Of a stretch of DNA of 64,000 nt, positions 23,043-34,768 are shown piece after piece. Each line of letters begins with the position of its first letter. Within the stretch, counting starts at the first letter, position 1. The notes under the pieces are model-generated. The model was not told the DNA's origin, did not search any database, and worked only from the letters and a program-made list of their open reading frames with translations. This DNA comes from Larix kaempferi (lineage: Eukaryota; Streptophyta; Pinopsida; Pinales; Pinaceae), in assembly GCA_027924585.1 (NCBI GenBank), contig BSBM01000763.1:285001-349000 (forward strand), in the 5' to 3' direction. Position numbers and translations under genes: made by a program.

Positions 23043-25374
23043 TGAATGATGTGCAATGTCCAAATCATAATGATTTTATTTAGGATGCAAATCATAGTAC
23101 AAATTAAATAGATTGGGTCAAGTAAGTTATGGGCATGAAGACATGAATAAAAATGAAGAAAACTAATTACAAAGAAAATGCACAAAAAAAAAATTACATC
23201 GTAACTTTTTTTGCATTCTTTTGTAATATTTTTTTCTTACAACTCCATGCATATTCTTGTAACTATATTTGTATAAGCTCCATGGATATTCTTGTAATTT
23301 TTTTTGTATCCGCTCCATGGAGATTCTTGGCTCTGATAAGGTATCCTACTATAGCTATACTTTAAGTGATAACAAAATTTGAGAAATTAGGATCATTTAA
23401 ATGAGTTAGAAGCCTACTGAATCTACAATCTTCTATTTTTTGTTCTTAGATTGAATTGAGATTACTTGTCATTAACCATCCTGATTGATATTTGAGATTG
23501 AACATTGATCTTGGGTATTGTGGTTTGTTTAAGGTATCTTCCATTAAATCTTAATCAAGTTTGATTCCCATCTATTTATCCATTTCGAAAAGCATGGCTC
23601 TAAGGAATTGAAAATTGCATAATTATTTTAGAATGGGATCTAAAGATAGTTTGAAATATGAAGGTAATCCATTTTAGAGAAACTTTGAATGATTAGAGAG
23701 ATAAGCAGAAAATTTTCCAACTTCTAGTGCATCTTTCAAACCTGATTAAGCAATTTTATTAAAGGAGAGACCATCAACACTTGGCATTTGATTTTGATGG
23801 AAGCCAACAAGCACGATATTTTTGTTCCATGGAGCCTCCCACACCCAAATTTGGGTTCCTTCCTCTAGGTCATTCAGATGATTCTACAATGACTTACACA
23901 ATGATTTTACATCAGTTCCACACACGCACCAATATTGAGCCATGTGGGAATCCTTCAAACAATTATATTTCATTTTGGATATATGATTTCCTCCAAAACG
24001 AATCGCCAATATTGGATTGATATGCTATGTATCCAGCACCAGGTTTTTCTTATCTATAGGTCTTGCATCATGAGCTAAAGACCATTCACACTATCATGTT
24101 TCATAGGCAAGGCATAACCATCTTGAGGAAAACCCTCCATCAACCCACAATGATTTACAAGTCACTACCTTGTACAATCTGATGATGACATGTGGTTGTT
24201 TTTGTTATCATACTTTCTCTCCCCAACAATTCCACTAATAATTAGCAAGTTAATATATTCAGGAGGAAACCCTTCACACATGGATGATGATTTACCTCAC
24301 TAGTCTTGCAAGATGATTCGGTGATAGGTGGTGACTTTGGGAAACTAAATGTTTTAATTCTCCTTAATTTCATTAGGTATGGTATGGGTGAATCCATGAA
24401 GATGGATGTCTATTTTGGGGGGTCTTATGAGAAAATAAATCTGATTTTTTCATGTTTTTCAACTTTGGGAGAACAAAAGTGGTATTTTTGTTTAGAATTT
24501 CACTTTTCAGTAAAAATAAAACTTTTAGAGAATTATGTTAGCTTTCTATTCATAATTTTTTCATTTTTTATTTATTGAGATTTGATATGTCAATTTGGAA
24601 AATGTTTGACAATATGTTCTTATAAAATGAAAGGACTAAAAAAAAGTCATGTTTTGTGATGGACCTAAAATCATTGTTAAAATTGTGTTTTGAAAAAACC
24701 AAATATGCTACGAAAATATACACACAATGTACTAATACATGACTATAAGTTTGTAACCAATGGATATTGAACATGTTTGTAATCAATGGGGAAAGCTTGT
24801 CGATATTGAACATGTTTTCTGTGACGGAACATTTCTCTCAATTTACTATAAAACTAAAAAATCTAAGAATACCCTTTTGAAGTAGACACTCCAATTAACT
24901 ACACCATATTTGTTTCAATTTTTTTGGTGGTGTATTTTTAAAGTTATGGATTTTTCATTTCACTGCATTTTGAAAGAGATGAAACCAAACTAGACACATG
25001 TTAACAAAATAAAAATAAAAATTATCAGATCTCACCTAAACACAACAAAATCTATAGCTACAGAAAGTAGATTCAATGATGAAACTAATATTATCAAGTC
25101 AGACAGTCGGTTTGTAGTGTAGGGGACTATATTTACCTTCCAAAAATGAAGAAACCTAAAAACTGTGAAGAACTGTGAAGTTTTCAGGTCTCAGATAGTA
25201 TTCAGCCGAATAATGATTTTCCGTTACCGAACCGTTCAAAATACCAACGGGTTTTCAGCCAAAAAACAAAACGCAAAATTTTTTTCGTCGGCCGGAAAAA
25301 AAAATATTAGATTATTTATAATTGTATAAATAAAACTAAATAGAGTCATTATTTCGCATCTTTTATTTTCGTAG
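23043..25374. other. No convincing gene
   Basis: AT-rich intergenic-type sequence. A plus-strand frame at 23781-24020 (79 residues) and one at 24306-24578 have no recognisable family and no supporting exon structure. A TTCAGCCGAATAATG box near 25202 resembles the ATTCGGCCGAATAA palindromes at 45830-46015. Confidence 0.4.
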
Positions 25375-25990
25375 ATGTCTCTATAAAATATTTTTGAATA
25401 GATTTTTCGAAGGACATTTCTTTCAAGGAGTGCAAAACGAGTTTTTTTTCCAAGGTATTTTTCCTTCTTATTTCTTTTGAAGGGGTACATTCAAAGAGTT
25501 TTTTTTCCAAGGTATTTTTGCAAAGGAGTTTTTTTTTCCAAAGTATTTTTGGAAATGAGTTTTTATTCCAAGGTATTTTTCCTTCTTATTTCTTTCCAAA
25601 GGGTTTTTTTAAAGAGTTTTTTTCCAATGTATTTTTGCAAAGGAGTTTTTTTTTCCAAGGTATTTTTGCAAAGGAGTTTTTTTTCCAAGGTATTTTTCCA
25701 AGTGGTTTTTTCAAAGAAGTTTTTTTTCCAAAGTTTTTTTTAAAGGGGTTTTTTCCCAAGGGTTTTTATAAAGAAGATTTCTTTACAAAGTGTTATTCTT
25801 TCTTTCAAAGGGATTTTTTCAAAGGAGATTTATTGCCATGGAGTTCTTATTTCTTTCCAAATATTTTTCCTTCAAAGGAGATTTCTTTCCAAAGAGTTTT
25901 TTATTTCTTTGCAAAGAGATTTCTTATTTCTTTTCAAGGGTATTTTTCAAAGGAAATTTCTTTCCAAGGAGTTTTTCTTCAAAGGACTCT
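25375..25990 (+). repeat. T-rich minisatellite, unit about 30-36 bases
   Basis: The motif AGTTTTTTTTCCAAGGTATT alternates with TTTGCAAAGG or TTTCAAAGGG some fifteen times with drift. Two overlapping plus-strand frames stay open for 88 and 161 codons (25477-25743 and 25518-26003). They translate to monotonous Phe-Gln-Gly-Ile-Phe and Lys-Glu-Phe-Phe runs, as any such repeat would. It lies 120 bases upstream of the transposase-like gene. Confidence 0.85.
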
Positions 25991-26127
25991 TATAATATTT
26001 TGATAAGGTGAAGTAAATTTCAGTTCATGTTTTTATAAATTTTGTAACTATTTTTAAATCTTAAATTTTTATTTTCTTACTATAAAGTGATGATTATTTA
26101 ATATAACCTCTATATATTAAACAATTA

Positions 26128-29100
26128 TGGGAAATAAGAGAAACCTCCATAGCAAAAGTGATCGTAAACATGATGATGATGCTCATAGGTAAAAACAAAA
26201 ACTCAGATATCAAGCCAAAAAAGCAAGGGTTGTAGAAACAGAAGAGACAATTATTCAAGATATAAATACAGATTTACATGATAATATTGATGAAATGGAA
26301 AATAAAAATAAAGTACAAGAAGAGCAAATTGAATTTGAAGAGACCATTGTTGAAAATGTAAATAGTGATTTACATACTAATGTTGATGAAGTCAATATTG
26401 AAGATCAAGTTCAAGATGCAGAAATTGGACCTAGTATGTATATATCATGTATTTTCCAAATTCATTTTTTATAATGAATTGTATTTTTGTATATATGTTA
26501 AATTAAATTTAACCTGATGTATAGGTACTTTCACCATTGATGATGAAATGTTATAAGACATTGATTGCAACAAATATGGAGAAAAAATAGCCATACATGT
26601 TGCACGATATCGTGCTACGCAAATTTATGATGATATTCTCAAAGAATATTCAATAGTAGGACAAGCACAAATTTCGAGATGTTTATTAGTGTCCAAGAAG
26701 TTAAAACTTGCTACGACATTATTGGGTATTCACAAGGAGACAAAAGAGTCAAAATTGAAACATAATGTGATAGATAATATAAGTGATGCAATAAAAAAAT
26801 TTGGAAAATCCAGGAAGAAAGATACCACAGTTGCACGTAGAGCAATTCAAACAGCAATTATTTCACCTAGTACTAGACAAAATCATTTGACAACACAACT
26901 AGTAAAAATAATAGGAACCTCAAGAAGGACATTATACAAACATAACAAATTCAGAATGCAAATAGATGAAAATGATGAACTTGCTTTTTGGGCAATTATT
27001 TATAGACATCCTTACAAAGATAGAATGGGAGAAAGTGTTAAAGATATTGTACATAAATATTGGTTGACACATGCTTGAGTTTCACCAAATTCAAGGGATG
27101 TGATATGACAATGAGTATCACGAAATGTATATGAAATTCGTCCAAAACATATAATGGAAATGACACAAGTACAATTTTTCAATAAATTCAAGGAGGATCA
27201 TCATGGAATTAATATGTCAATCACTACATTTCCCAAACAAAAACCATGGTATGTTAGACCTATTACTATACATGACACATGTTGTTGCATTATCATATGC
27301 AATTTGAATTATATTATGACACATTTCTTGAATTTGGTAAAATGTTTTGGACAAATTCACCACCTCTGCCCACAATACATGAATTCATATCTCAAATTCT
27401 ATGTGAGAGAGATCACAATCAAGTATTTTATAATAAAAAATGTGTCAATGGGAAACATTGTCATCGTTGTGGAAATCTAGTTTTATTCTGCAATAAATAT
27501 CCTATTGATAATGATCAATCACTATCAATGTAACCATTGATTGGAGAAGATATGAATACAACAATTATGCTACAAGTTCTAGTGATGCACATTCCAAATG
27601 AATTGATTTGCGAGAAGATAAAATATTTGTGACAGATTTTCTGAAGAAATTTGAAAGTGAAATTATAAATACACTAAGCATTCACATAGAGCATGATGGC
27701 AAGACCTTCAATTCAAGCAGTCTCATGAAATTTTTCCACCCGAAACAATTTTGTATGTGGTTGATTTTGCAGAAAACTACACATTTGCTACACAAAAAGA
27801 GATACAAAGTGAATACTATCATTCTGACCAAGTTTCAATATTTGTCCATATTCTATATACACATTCTCAACAAGATGTTGATGGCATTGAAATCACGTGT
27901 GACAATTGAGATGTGATTAAAGAATATCACTTTTATATCAGTGATGATCGTACACACGATATGCATTTTGTTCAGCATTGTATTGAACATATTTTATACG
28001 ATTCACTAAAAGGACGTGAAGTTAAATTCAATGAACATTGGATATGGTCGGATAGATGTGCGAGAAAATTTAAATCTCCACGATCATTTTTTTGGCTATG
28101 TCGACTTCATAAAGCATTGAACATTAAACATCGTTGGAATTTCTTTTAAACTGGACATGGAAAAGGTGAACATGATGGTGCGGGAGCATGCGTAAAAAGA
28201 GCACTTCGAATATGACAAATATACAATTATTCTGCATGATTTCATTCAGCTGCAGAGGTTGTCTAATGGTGTAAATTACATCTAAGCCATGATTATAATC
28301 AACAATCAAAAGATGTGCGTAGGTATGTACACGATTTTTTTAATTTATATTAATTGTCAATTTAAAAAATGTTATTTGCAAGTCTATCATTTAAGTATAT
28401 GTACACTAACATTAAAAGTTGTCCTTTGTGATTTATCATTTATTGTGTATGTTCTTTTGGTTTATTCTAATCCAAGATATAGATAGATCAATTCCATACG
28501 AGGCTAGCACCATACATGGGACTAGAGATTTACACTATATTCAAACAAAATCTTTCCAAAACGTGTTTGCATTTGACAGTAGAAAGCAATCATGCTTTTG
28601 TCATATTTGCACTGAAAATGTTGAATCTATAGAAGTTTGTGAAAACCTAACGAACAACTACGTAAAACATTGGAAAGATTAATCCGAAGGGGAAAATCTT
28701 GTTAGAGAAGGTAATGAACTTACAACTTCTTTGTTGATTGTTCATTGGTGTCCATCACCTTATGTGTATAGTCAATTTATTTGATTTAAAAAACCTGATG
28801 CCAATTGTAATTTGCATAGGAGATGTTTTTGTTGTGATTGCACCTTTAGACAACAACAAAAATGTGAAATATTATTTGTTGTGATGCACTGAAGGAAAGA
28901 TGAAGTTATTGGAGGACTACGATGACAAAGGATTTACATACAAGAGAGGATCCATCATTTTAAAAGGTTATTTTTTTTCAGCAAACCCATATGACAAAAA
29001 AATATTTCTACTTTCAGGATTATGAACCTGATGTTATATGTTGTCAATATAGTCATTTAGTATGTGCATCTCGAATAAAATGGGTACAAGTTCCATCGAA

Positions 29101-29187
29101 AAAAAAATTAAAAACTAGAAAATGGAAACTGTCCAAATATAACCATGAATGGATAATTGAGGATGGCATTCCATTGCGATGTTTTTA
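26128..29187 (+). pseudogene. Transposase-like gene (element 2, ORF1), fuller copy
   Basis: A basic start (MGNKRNLHSKSDRK) at 26128 leads into an acidic region to 26433. A likely intron is 26434-26524. Then comes a conserved block with STRQNHLTTQL near 26870 and a W-A-I-I-Y-R-H-P-Y-K-D-R segment. Further on lie KPWYVRPITIHDTCC near 27240, a Cys/His cluster CVNGKHCHRCGNL near 27440, YISDDRTHDMHF near 27935 and WSDRCARKFKS near 28045. W-N-F-F with T-G-H-G-K-G-E-H-D-G-A-G-A follows near 28135. The Asp residues of the last three motifs look like a DDE/D-type catalytic core. Several frameshifts and stops (26202, 26553, 27076, 27530 region) make it non-functional. A second possible intron is 28321-28484. 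The superfamily is unassigned; a hAT or MULE identity is not supported by any motif I see. Confidence 0.55.
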
Positions 29188-30062
29188 ACTATATAAAAAA
29201 TGAATTGATCGATGTTTTTGTGAATGTCAAATGTTGTTTACAATATATTTTTTTCTTTGAACTATGACTATGACCTTGAATGGGAACTAGAATAAGAGTT
29301 TAAATGATTGTATTTTAGCAGGTTGAAATCAGTTCGATAATTATTTGGTAATGAGAACTTTAATAAAAGTTGGAAAAAGTTGAAAAATGTTATATTTCAG
29401 CTATATGGAATGTTGAATACAAATGTAATTTTACAAGTATTAGATTAAGCTATTTGAGTCCATTATATTGAGGGATCTATCCAGTATTTAAGTATGTGAA
29501 GGAAATCCTAAATTGGAATCCTTATCAATTTCGATATGTAGTTGTATAATTAAAACCATTTGATCTTGATTGAATTTGAAGAATTTTAGGGTAATATGTG
29601 TGGTCTTTAATGTGTAATTTCATCTTAAAGTTTGTCTAGAGTACTTTACTCGGGTCCCCATATGTCTATTAGACCACTTAAGGTATCAGATAACGGATGT
29701 GGTTGTCCCCACACTCTGCCCCGAATCTTTACTTTTGACTGAATGATTCCAGTGAGGAATCACCAGGAAATCGGCTAGATTTTGTATTAATCTGATCCAT
29801 TTCATGCTTTTCTATTGTATTTAATAATGGGAAATTATTATTCTTGATCCATTAGTTGCTTTGTGGTGGGATGAACAATTCATATAATATGATCCATGAG
29901 TTTTTTAGAACTTTGCTAACGTATGGTTTTTAAATAAATGATACATGCACAAGGATAATATCACTTGTGTAAATAGAATTTAGTTCCATTTGATCTAGGT
30001 TATTTGAAGATATGATTTTATATGATGATGGAATTCAAAATAACTAGTTAAGTTCACATAAC
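29188..30062. other. No gene seen
   Basis: This AT-rich DNA lies between the convergent transposase-like gene and gene B. It may hold the 3' flank of the former. No repeat or RNA gene was recognised. Confidence 0.4.
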
Positions 30063-30297
30063 TGAAATCATGGAAAATGGAGATAACGATCATTTGATTT
30101 TTAATCACAAACAAGGATTCCATGATTGTAAATCTTATGCTAAATGAGAGCAGTGGTTATTTACAACAAATAGATGAAAATTCATCAAATTGTTGTCTAA
30201 AATCATTGCTCTAATTTAGCATAAGCTTCACAATCATGGAATCCTTGCTTATGATTAAAAACAAAAAATCGTTAAATCCCCATTTTCCATGATTTCA
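30063..30297. repeat. Long foldback (hairpin), arms about 107 bp
   Basis: TGAAATCATGGAAAATGG at 30063-30080 is matched by its reverse complement at 30280-30297. Inward, the arms stay paired through GGATTCCATGATTGT (from 30115) and its complement ACAATCATGGAATCC (to 30243), almost to a centre near 30180. A few mismatches and small bulges break the pairing. Weaker pairing extends to about 30045 and 30325. It could be a foldback MITE or a hairpin-RNA source; the sequence alone does not decide. Confidence 0.85.
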
Positions 30298-30341
30298 ACA
30301 TCATCTATAGTTCACCAACTAACAAAAGTGTGGTACCTGAA

Positions 30342-31025
30342 CATTGAACATATGAATCATTAGTTAAAAATTGAAAGAATGAATCATTTATATAAGATTC
30401 AAGTTATCATTTATATGAAATTCAAGTTTACTGTTGAAACCAAGATCATATATTATCACACAACTAAAAGGATTGAAACCTTCACTAAATTTTATTTACA
30501 TCTCAACACTGAAAATATTTTACATCTGCACTCATAGATTTTTATATCTGCACTCAAGGATTAAATCCTACAGGTCTTAAAATTTATAACTTTAGATTGC
30601 ACCTATCAAAACTTAAGGCTAGCATATATGAAATTCAATAAAAAAGCTTCAAGAGTGCAAACTATATCAATTTTCTCTAAAAAAAATATTTTAAAACCAT
30701 TTCAAGATTGACCGTATATTGAACATATGAATCATTAGTTAAAAATTGCAAGCATGAATCATTTATATAAGATTCAAGTTATCATTTATATGAAATTCAA
30801 ATTTATTGTTGAAACCAAGATCATATATTAAAAGATAACCAAGAGAGTTGAAACTTTCACTAAACTTTATTTACATCTGTACACTAAAAATATTTTACAT
30901 TTGCACTCATAGATTTTTAAATTTGCACTCAAAAATTCAAATATATGCCCTAAAAAATTCAAATATATTATTCATAAAATAAAATAGTTTAAACATTAAA
31001 ACATGTGTACTAATATATTTTAAAA
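30342..31025 (+). repeat. Two-copy tandem duplication, unit about 372 bp
   Basis: The text ATTGAACATATGAATCATTAG begins copies near 30345 and 30717. Matching continues through TTGAAACCAAGATCATATAT and TTTTACATCTGCACTCATAG. The second copy carries small substitutions. No coding potential is seen. Confidence 0.8.
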
Positions 31026-31334
31026 CCATTTCAAGATTGAACATACATTCATGAACATCATGCAAAATCATATTCTAAGCATTTACTACACAACGTATGC
31101 TATGCAATTAGCCAAAAAAAATGGTTAAATCATTCAAAGCAAGTACAGAATATATGTCATGATTAATGTACATGTATATAATCCAAAAAAAGGGTTCCTG
31201 AACATGTGAATTCAATGTACATATATAATCCAAAATTTTTTTCCTAGATCTCCAAAATAGCTACATCATATGTATCAACATGAAGATGTATGCAATATGG
31301 TAGTATGGAAAAACAAAAAAAAGACCAATATAAA

Positions 31335-33664
31335 TCATTCTCTGAATGAAAGTCCACCACTATCATCCACTGGGGTCTTCTCTTTTCCTGGAAGAGACCC
31401 AACCTGCAACACGTATAAAAGAAAATTTTGAAACTCAAAAATTATTCAAACAATTAGGAACTAAATTCAAAAACAAAAATATTAAACTTATACAAATAAA
31501 ATTGAAAAGAATAGTTCAATTATTAACAAAATTACCTCAGTGCCTATGAATGAAAGTCCACCACTATCATCCACTGGGGTCTTCCCTTTGCCTGGAAGAG
31601 ACCCAACCTGCAACATGTATAAAAGAAAATTATGAATCTCATAAATTATTCAAACAATTAGGGACTAAATTCAAAAAACAAAATATTAAACTTATAAGAA
31701 AAATTGAAAAGAATAGTTCAATTATTAACAAAATTACGTCAGTGCCAATATCCACGTCTATCAAAGAACCTATATCCTCACCACCAATTTGCATATGTTC
31801 TTGTGTTCCCTAAAATTTAAATTTTGTTAATAAATAAAACATTGTGCAAGAAAAATAAACTAAAATTAAACAATTCACTTAAAACCGAAACAAAAAAAAT
31901 TAAAATCATGAGCTCACAAGAGATGGAAAATCATCAAAAAAGTTGGAATCTAAAGGAACCTGCATGGATAAGTCGCATTAACAATAAGATACATAGATAA
32001 ATTAAAATTCAAAAAAAGCATAAAATATCTTTCAAACATAAATATAAATATGTAAATAATAAATATACCTCTCCTAATTCTCTTCTACATTTTCACTACA
32101 GGAGAGTCGAAAATTATGTTCATTCAATAATCTAGAGAACTACAACCAATAAACATTTACGTAATGTATTTATTACTATACATAAAAAAACACATAATGC
32201 CATAGATATAATGTAACAAAAAGTTCAATTAAAAATGAATAAAAAAATTAAATAGATTGTAAGTACATAAACAACAAACCTCTCCTATACTCGATGTGTC
32301 ATTGGATAGGACATCCGAAGCTATATCGCGACAAAACTTAGCATAAGCCCTGAGATCTTCAATGCTCATTCCATCTACCTCATCATTCGTTTTGTAAACA
32401 AAATTTTGACGAATAGTGGCTCGAGCCCTCTCTCGAACCAATCCCACATCAACTCCTACAAATGCCAACGTTAAACCTTCGGCAACAAAATCCCTTGCAG
32501 CTGTCCCAAGTTGGGACGTGTGCTCCATCTCCAATTTTAATGCCACAAGCCTAGGTGTGTGAGATATCTGGGGTGGAGGTCGAAGAGTTGTGGGATCTCT
32601 AAGAGCACATTTTTTATCGTATATTCGCCCCTTTCCAACTCCATAAAAGTCAGAATGAACATTGGTATAGTCTGGCTTCATATTTAAAAAAAAATCCGCA
32701 TAAAAAAATGGAAAAATAATTAGGAACCTCATCGTTCCATGGCAACCAACCATAGGCTACAAGGAAGCGATCATATATTAGATGTGCTAGTTCAGGGTCC
32801 TTGAAATATTGCACTTTCAACATTTTTCGCTTTAGGCCTTCTTTGAAGTTAAACATTGAATTGGCCTATTCTTTGGTCACTCTCTCTTTCACAATAGCCC
32901 ACTTGTCCGGACCCATCACTTGTGCCCTTCCCCTCTACATCAAGTCAACGAAACCATTCGTAGTTGGTTTGAGATCCTCATATGCCTCAATAAATTTTTG
33001 CAATGATCTCAAAACAATCTCTAGACTTTGTTTGCTCTCTGGAGGGAGATCCAAACTAGAAAGATCATGTTGCAACTTGTCATAGTGGGATCTACAAATT
33101 TCAAGAGTCGTTTGATGAACACCACTTTCCCATGGAAGATCCTCAGGTAAATCATATGGATAAGTTGTTATGGGTGTACAACCCACCTCTAATTCAACAT
33201 ATGTCGTCCTTGCTTGACCTCTGTCCCTCTGTGTAGAATTACGAGCCTCTTCCGAACCTTTCTCTACACCCACATTTGGTTCATCATCTATCCTCCTTGC
33301 TCTAACTTCGTCCCTCTGTGTATAATTACGAGCCTCTTCAAACCTTGCTATGCTTCAAATACAAACACAGTTGAAATTAAACATGTAAATTTTTTTTGAA
33401 CACGCACAAAATTACAATTGATACATGTATTAAAACATAAATGTTCATACCAACAAAAGGTTGGAATCGACGTTCTCCCATACAAGATACAGGGGAATCA
33501 TTTGTACCCCTTTGGCCTCAGTGATGATTAGATGAATGTGAACTATACAATAAGCTTGAATCCTGAGGTGAAACATGAAACCTTTGATCATCATTCGATT
33601 AACCAATTCCTGATGACCGTGATGACCTCCTACGCTTTTGCCTCAAAGACTCCTCTCTTTCCAT
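31335..33664 (-). pseudogene. Gene B: multi-exon gene of unknown family (element 2, proposed ORF2)
   Basis: I infer exons at 33451-33664 (ATG at 33664), 32728-33347, 32280-32675, 32069-32139, 31918-31959, 31738-31809, 31536-31607 and 31335-31403 (ends TGA). Nearly all have GT/AG borders. The predicted product is about 520 residues: a basic Ser/Arg start (RQKRRRSSRSS), a charged region with a repeated EEARN-x-TQRD motif, and a helical L-R-S-L-Q-K-F-I-E segment. An F-Y-G-V-G-K-G motif, a well-preserved 132-codon exon (32280-32675) and a short acidic C terminus follow. Exon 1 has TAA and TGA stops; TAG stops lie near 32937, 32865 and 32080. I recognise no known domain. It converges with the transposase-like gene at 26128-29187, as gene A does with element 1. 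Confidence 0.5.
31342..31749 (-). repeat. Tandem duplication of one exon of gene B, unit 204 bp
   Basis: Positions 31342-31545 and 31546-31749 are near-identical copies. Each carries an exon start GTTGGGTCTCTTCCAGG after a TGTTGCAG acceptor. The protein gains a second copy of a segment beginning VGSLPGK. The copies differ by a few substitutions, for example in the AAAGGGAAG stretch, and the last copy runs on to a stop. Confidence 0.85.
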
Positions 33665-34768
33665 TTGATATGATATCTACATTTGCACAACTATCAACTC
33701 ATAACATATTCAAATTCTACATGTTTTGATATTTTAACATTCCAAACATTTAACCTAGTCTCCCAAAAAAAGATATGTTATATAAGACAAAATAAAGAGT
33801 GTAAGTGTTGTTATGATCAATTGTAATTTTGACCATCCAACCATTATAGGTACAACACCCATGTCAAAGGGAGTTCTTTTTATAATAGTTTTATTTAATA
33901 CACTTAATTTAACCTACATTATTTATTATTAATCCAAACAATCAGCATACAAGCTAATGGATGAATTGGATCCATCTCTGGTTTGTTTGACATAGGTTAA
34001 AAGTCTTCCTAGCGTGATTGTTTTCTGCTGAATACGAGCTTAGTACTTGATAGCTGCTAACGAAATGGTAATGCATAAAGGTTTTAAGACTTAGCTGGTA
34101 ATCAATGATGATGCTTGATGTTATACAATTAACATCTATTGAGAGTGTATCAACACAGTGTATTCCCCTAATTATCACACATAAGCTAATATGGGTAATG
34201 ACTACGATATAACATGTAAAGTTGGAGTCCATTGTTTCAACTCTTATAACCATTGTAATCATAAGTACTAGTAAATAGTTGTCAAGTAACATAGGGGTTA
34301 GCTTAATACTACAACTCATTCAATATGCAGCTTGCTTATATCTAACCTTTAAGTGATATTAGTATTAAAGCTTGACCAAGCTATCAGTGTTCATAAGTTA
34401 AAACATTTATCACTTATTATACGGGATTGATAGTAAGCTAGTGTATTCTCTAATTCCATATAAGCTTATTAGTTATGATACTGCATTATAGAGCCAGTAA
34501 TCAGGTATGAGTTTATATATGGCAATAAGCTTTGTTTGGGTAATAAAAGTAAACGGTTAAATGTTATAAGCAAGACTAATACTGTACATTATTTTGATAC
34601 AACGTTCATTGATGTTATCCATGTTATAGTAATGTATAGGTTTCATCATATCTAATTCTATAAACTAAGTATAACCCCAAGTAACCATTACCTAAATAGA
34701 TAGGACAAGTAAGAATAAACATTTGAATATGGAGGTATAATCAGTACTATGCTTACACAGATAATGGG
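33665..34768. other. No gene seen
   Basis: AT-rich sequence upstream of gene B. It would contain the gene B promoter, but no TATA/G-box arrangement like that of gene A is evident. An open frame on the minus strand at 33954-34319 has no recognisable family. Confidence 0.4.

Noticed and set aside
25518-26003. 161-codon frame rich in Phe, Gln and Lys
   Set aside because: Generated by a T-rich minisatellite. A second frame of the same strand is also open, which a real gene would not show.
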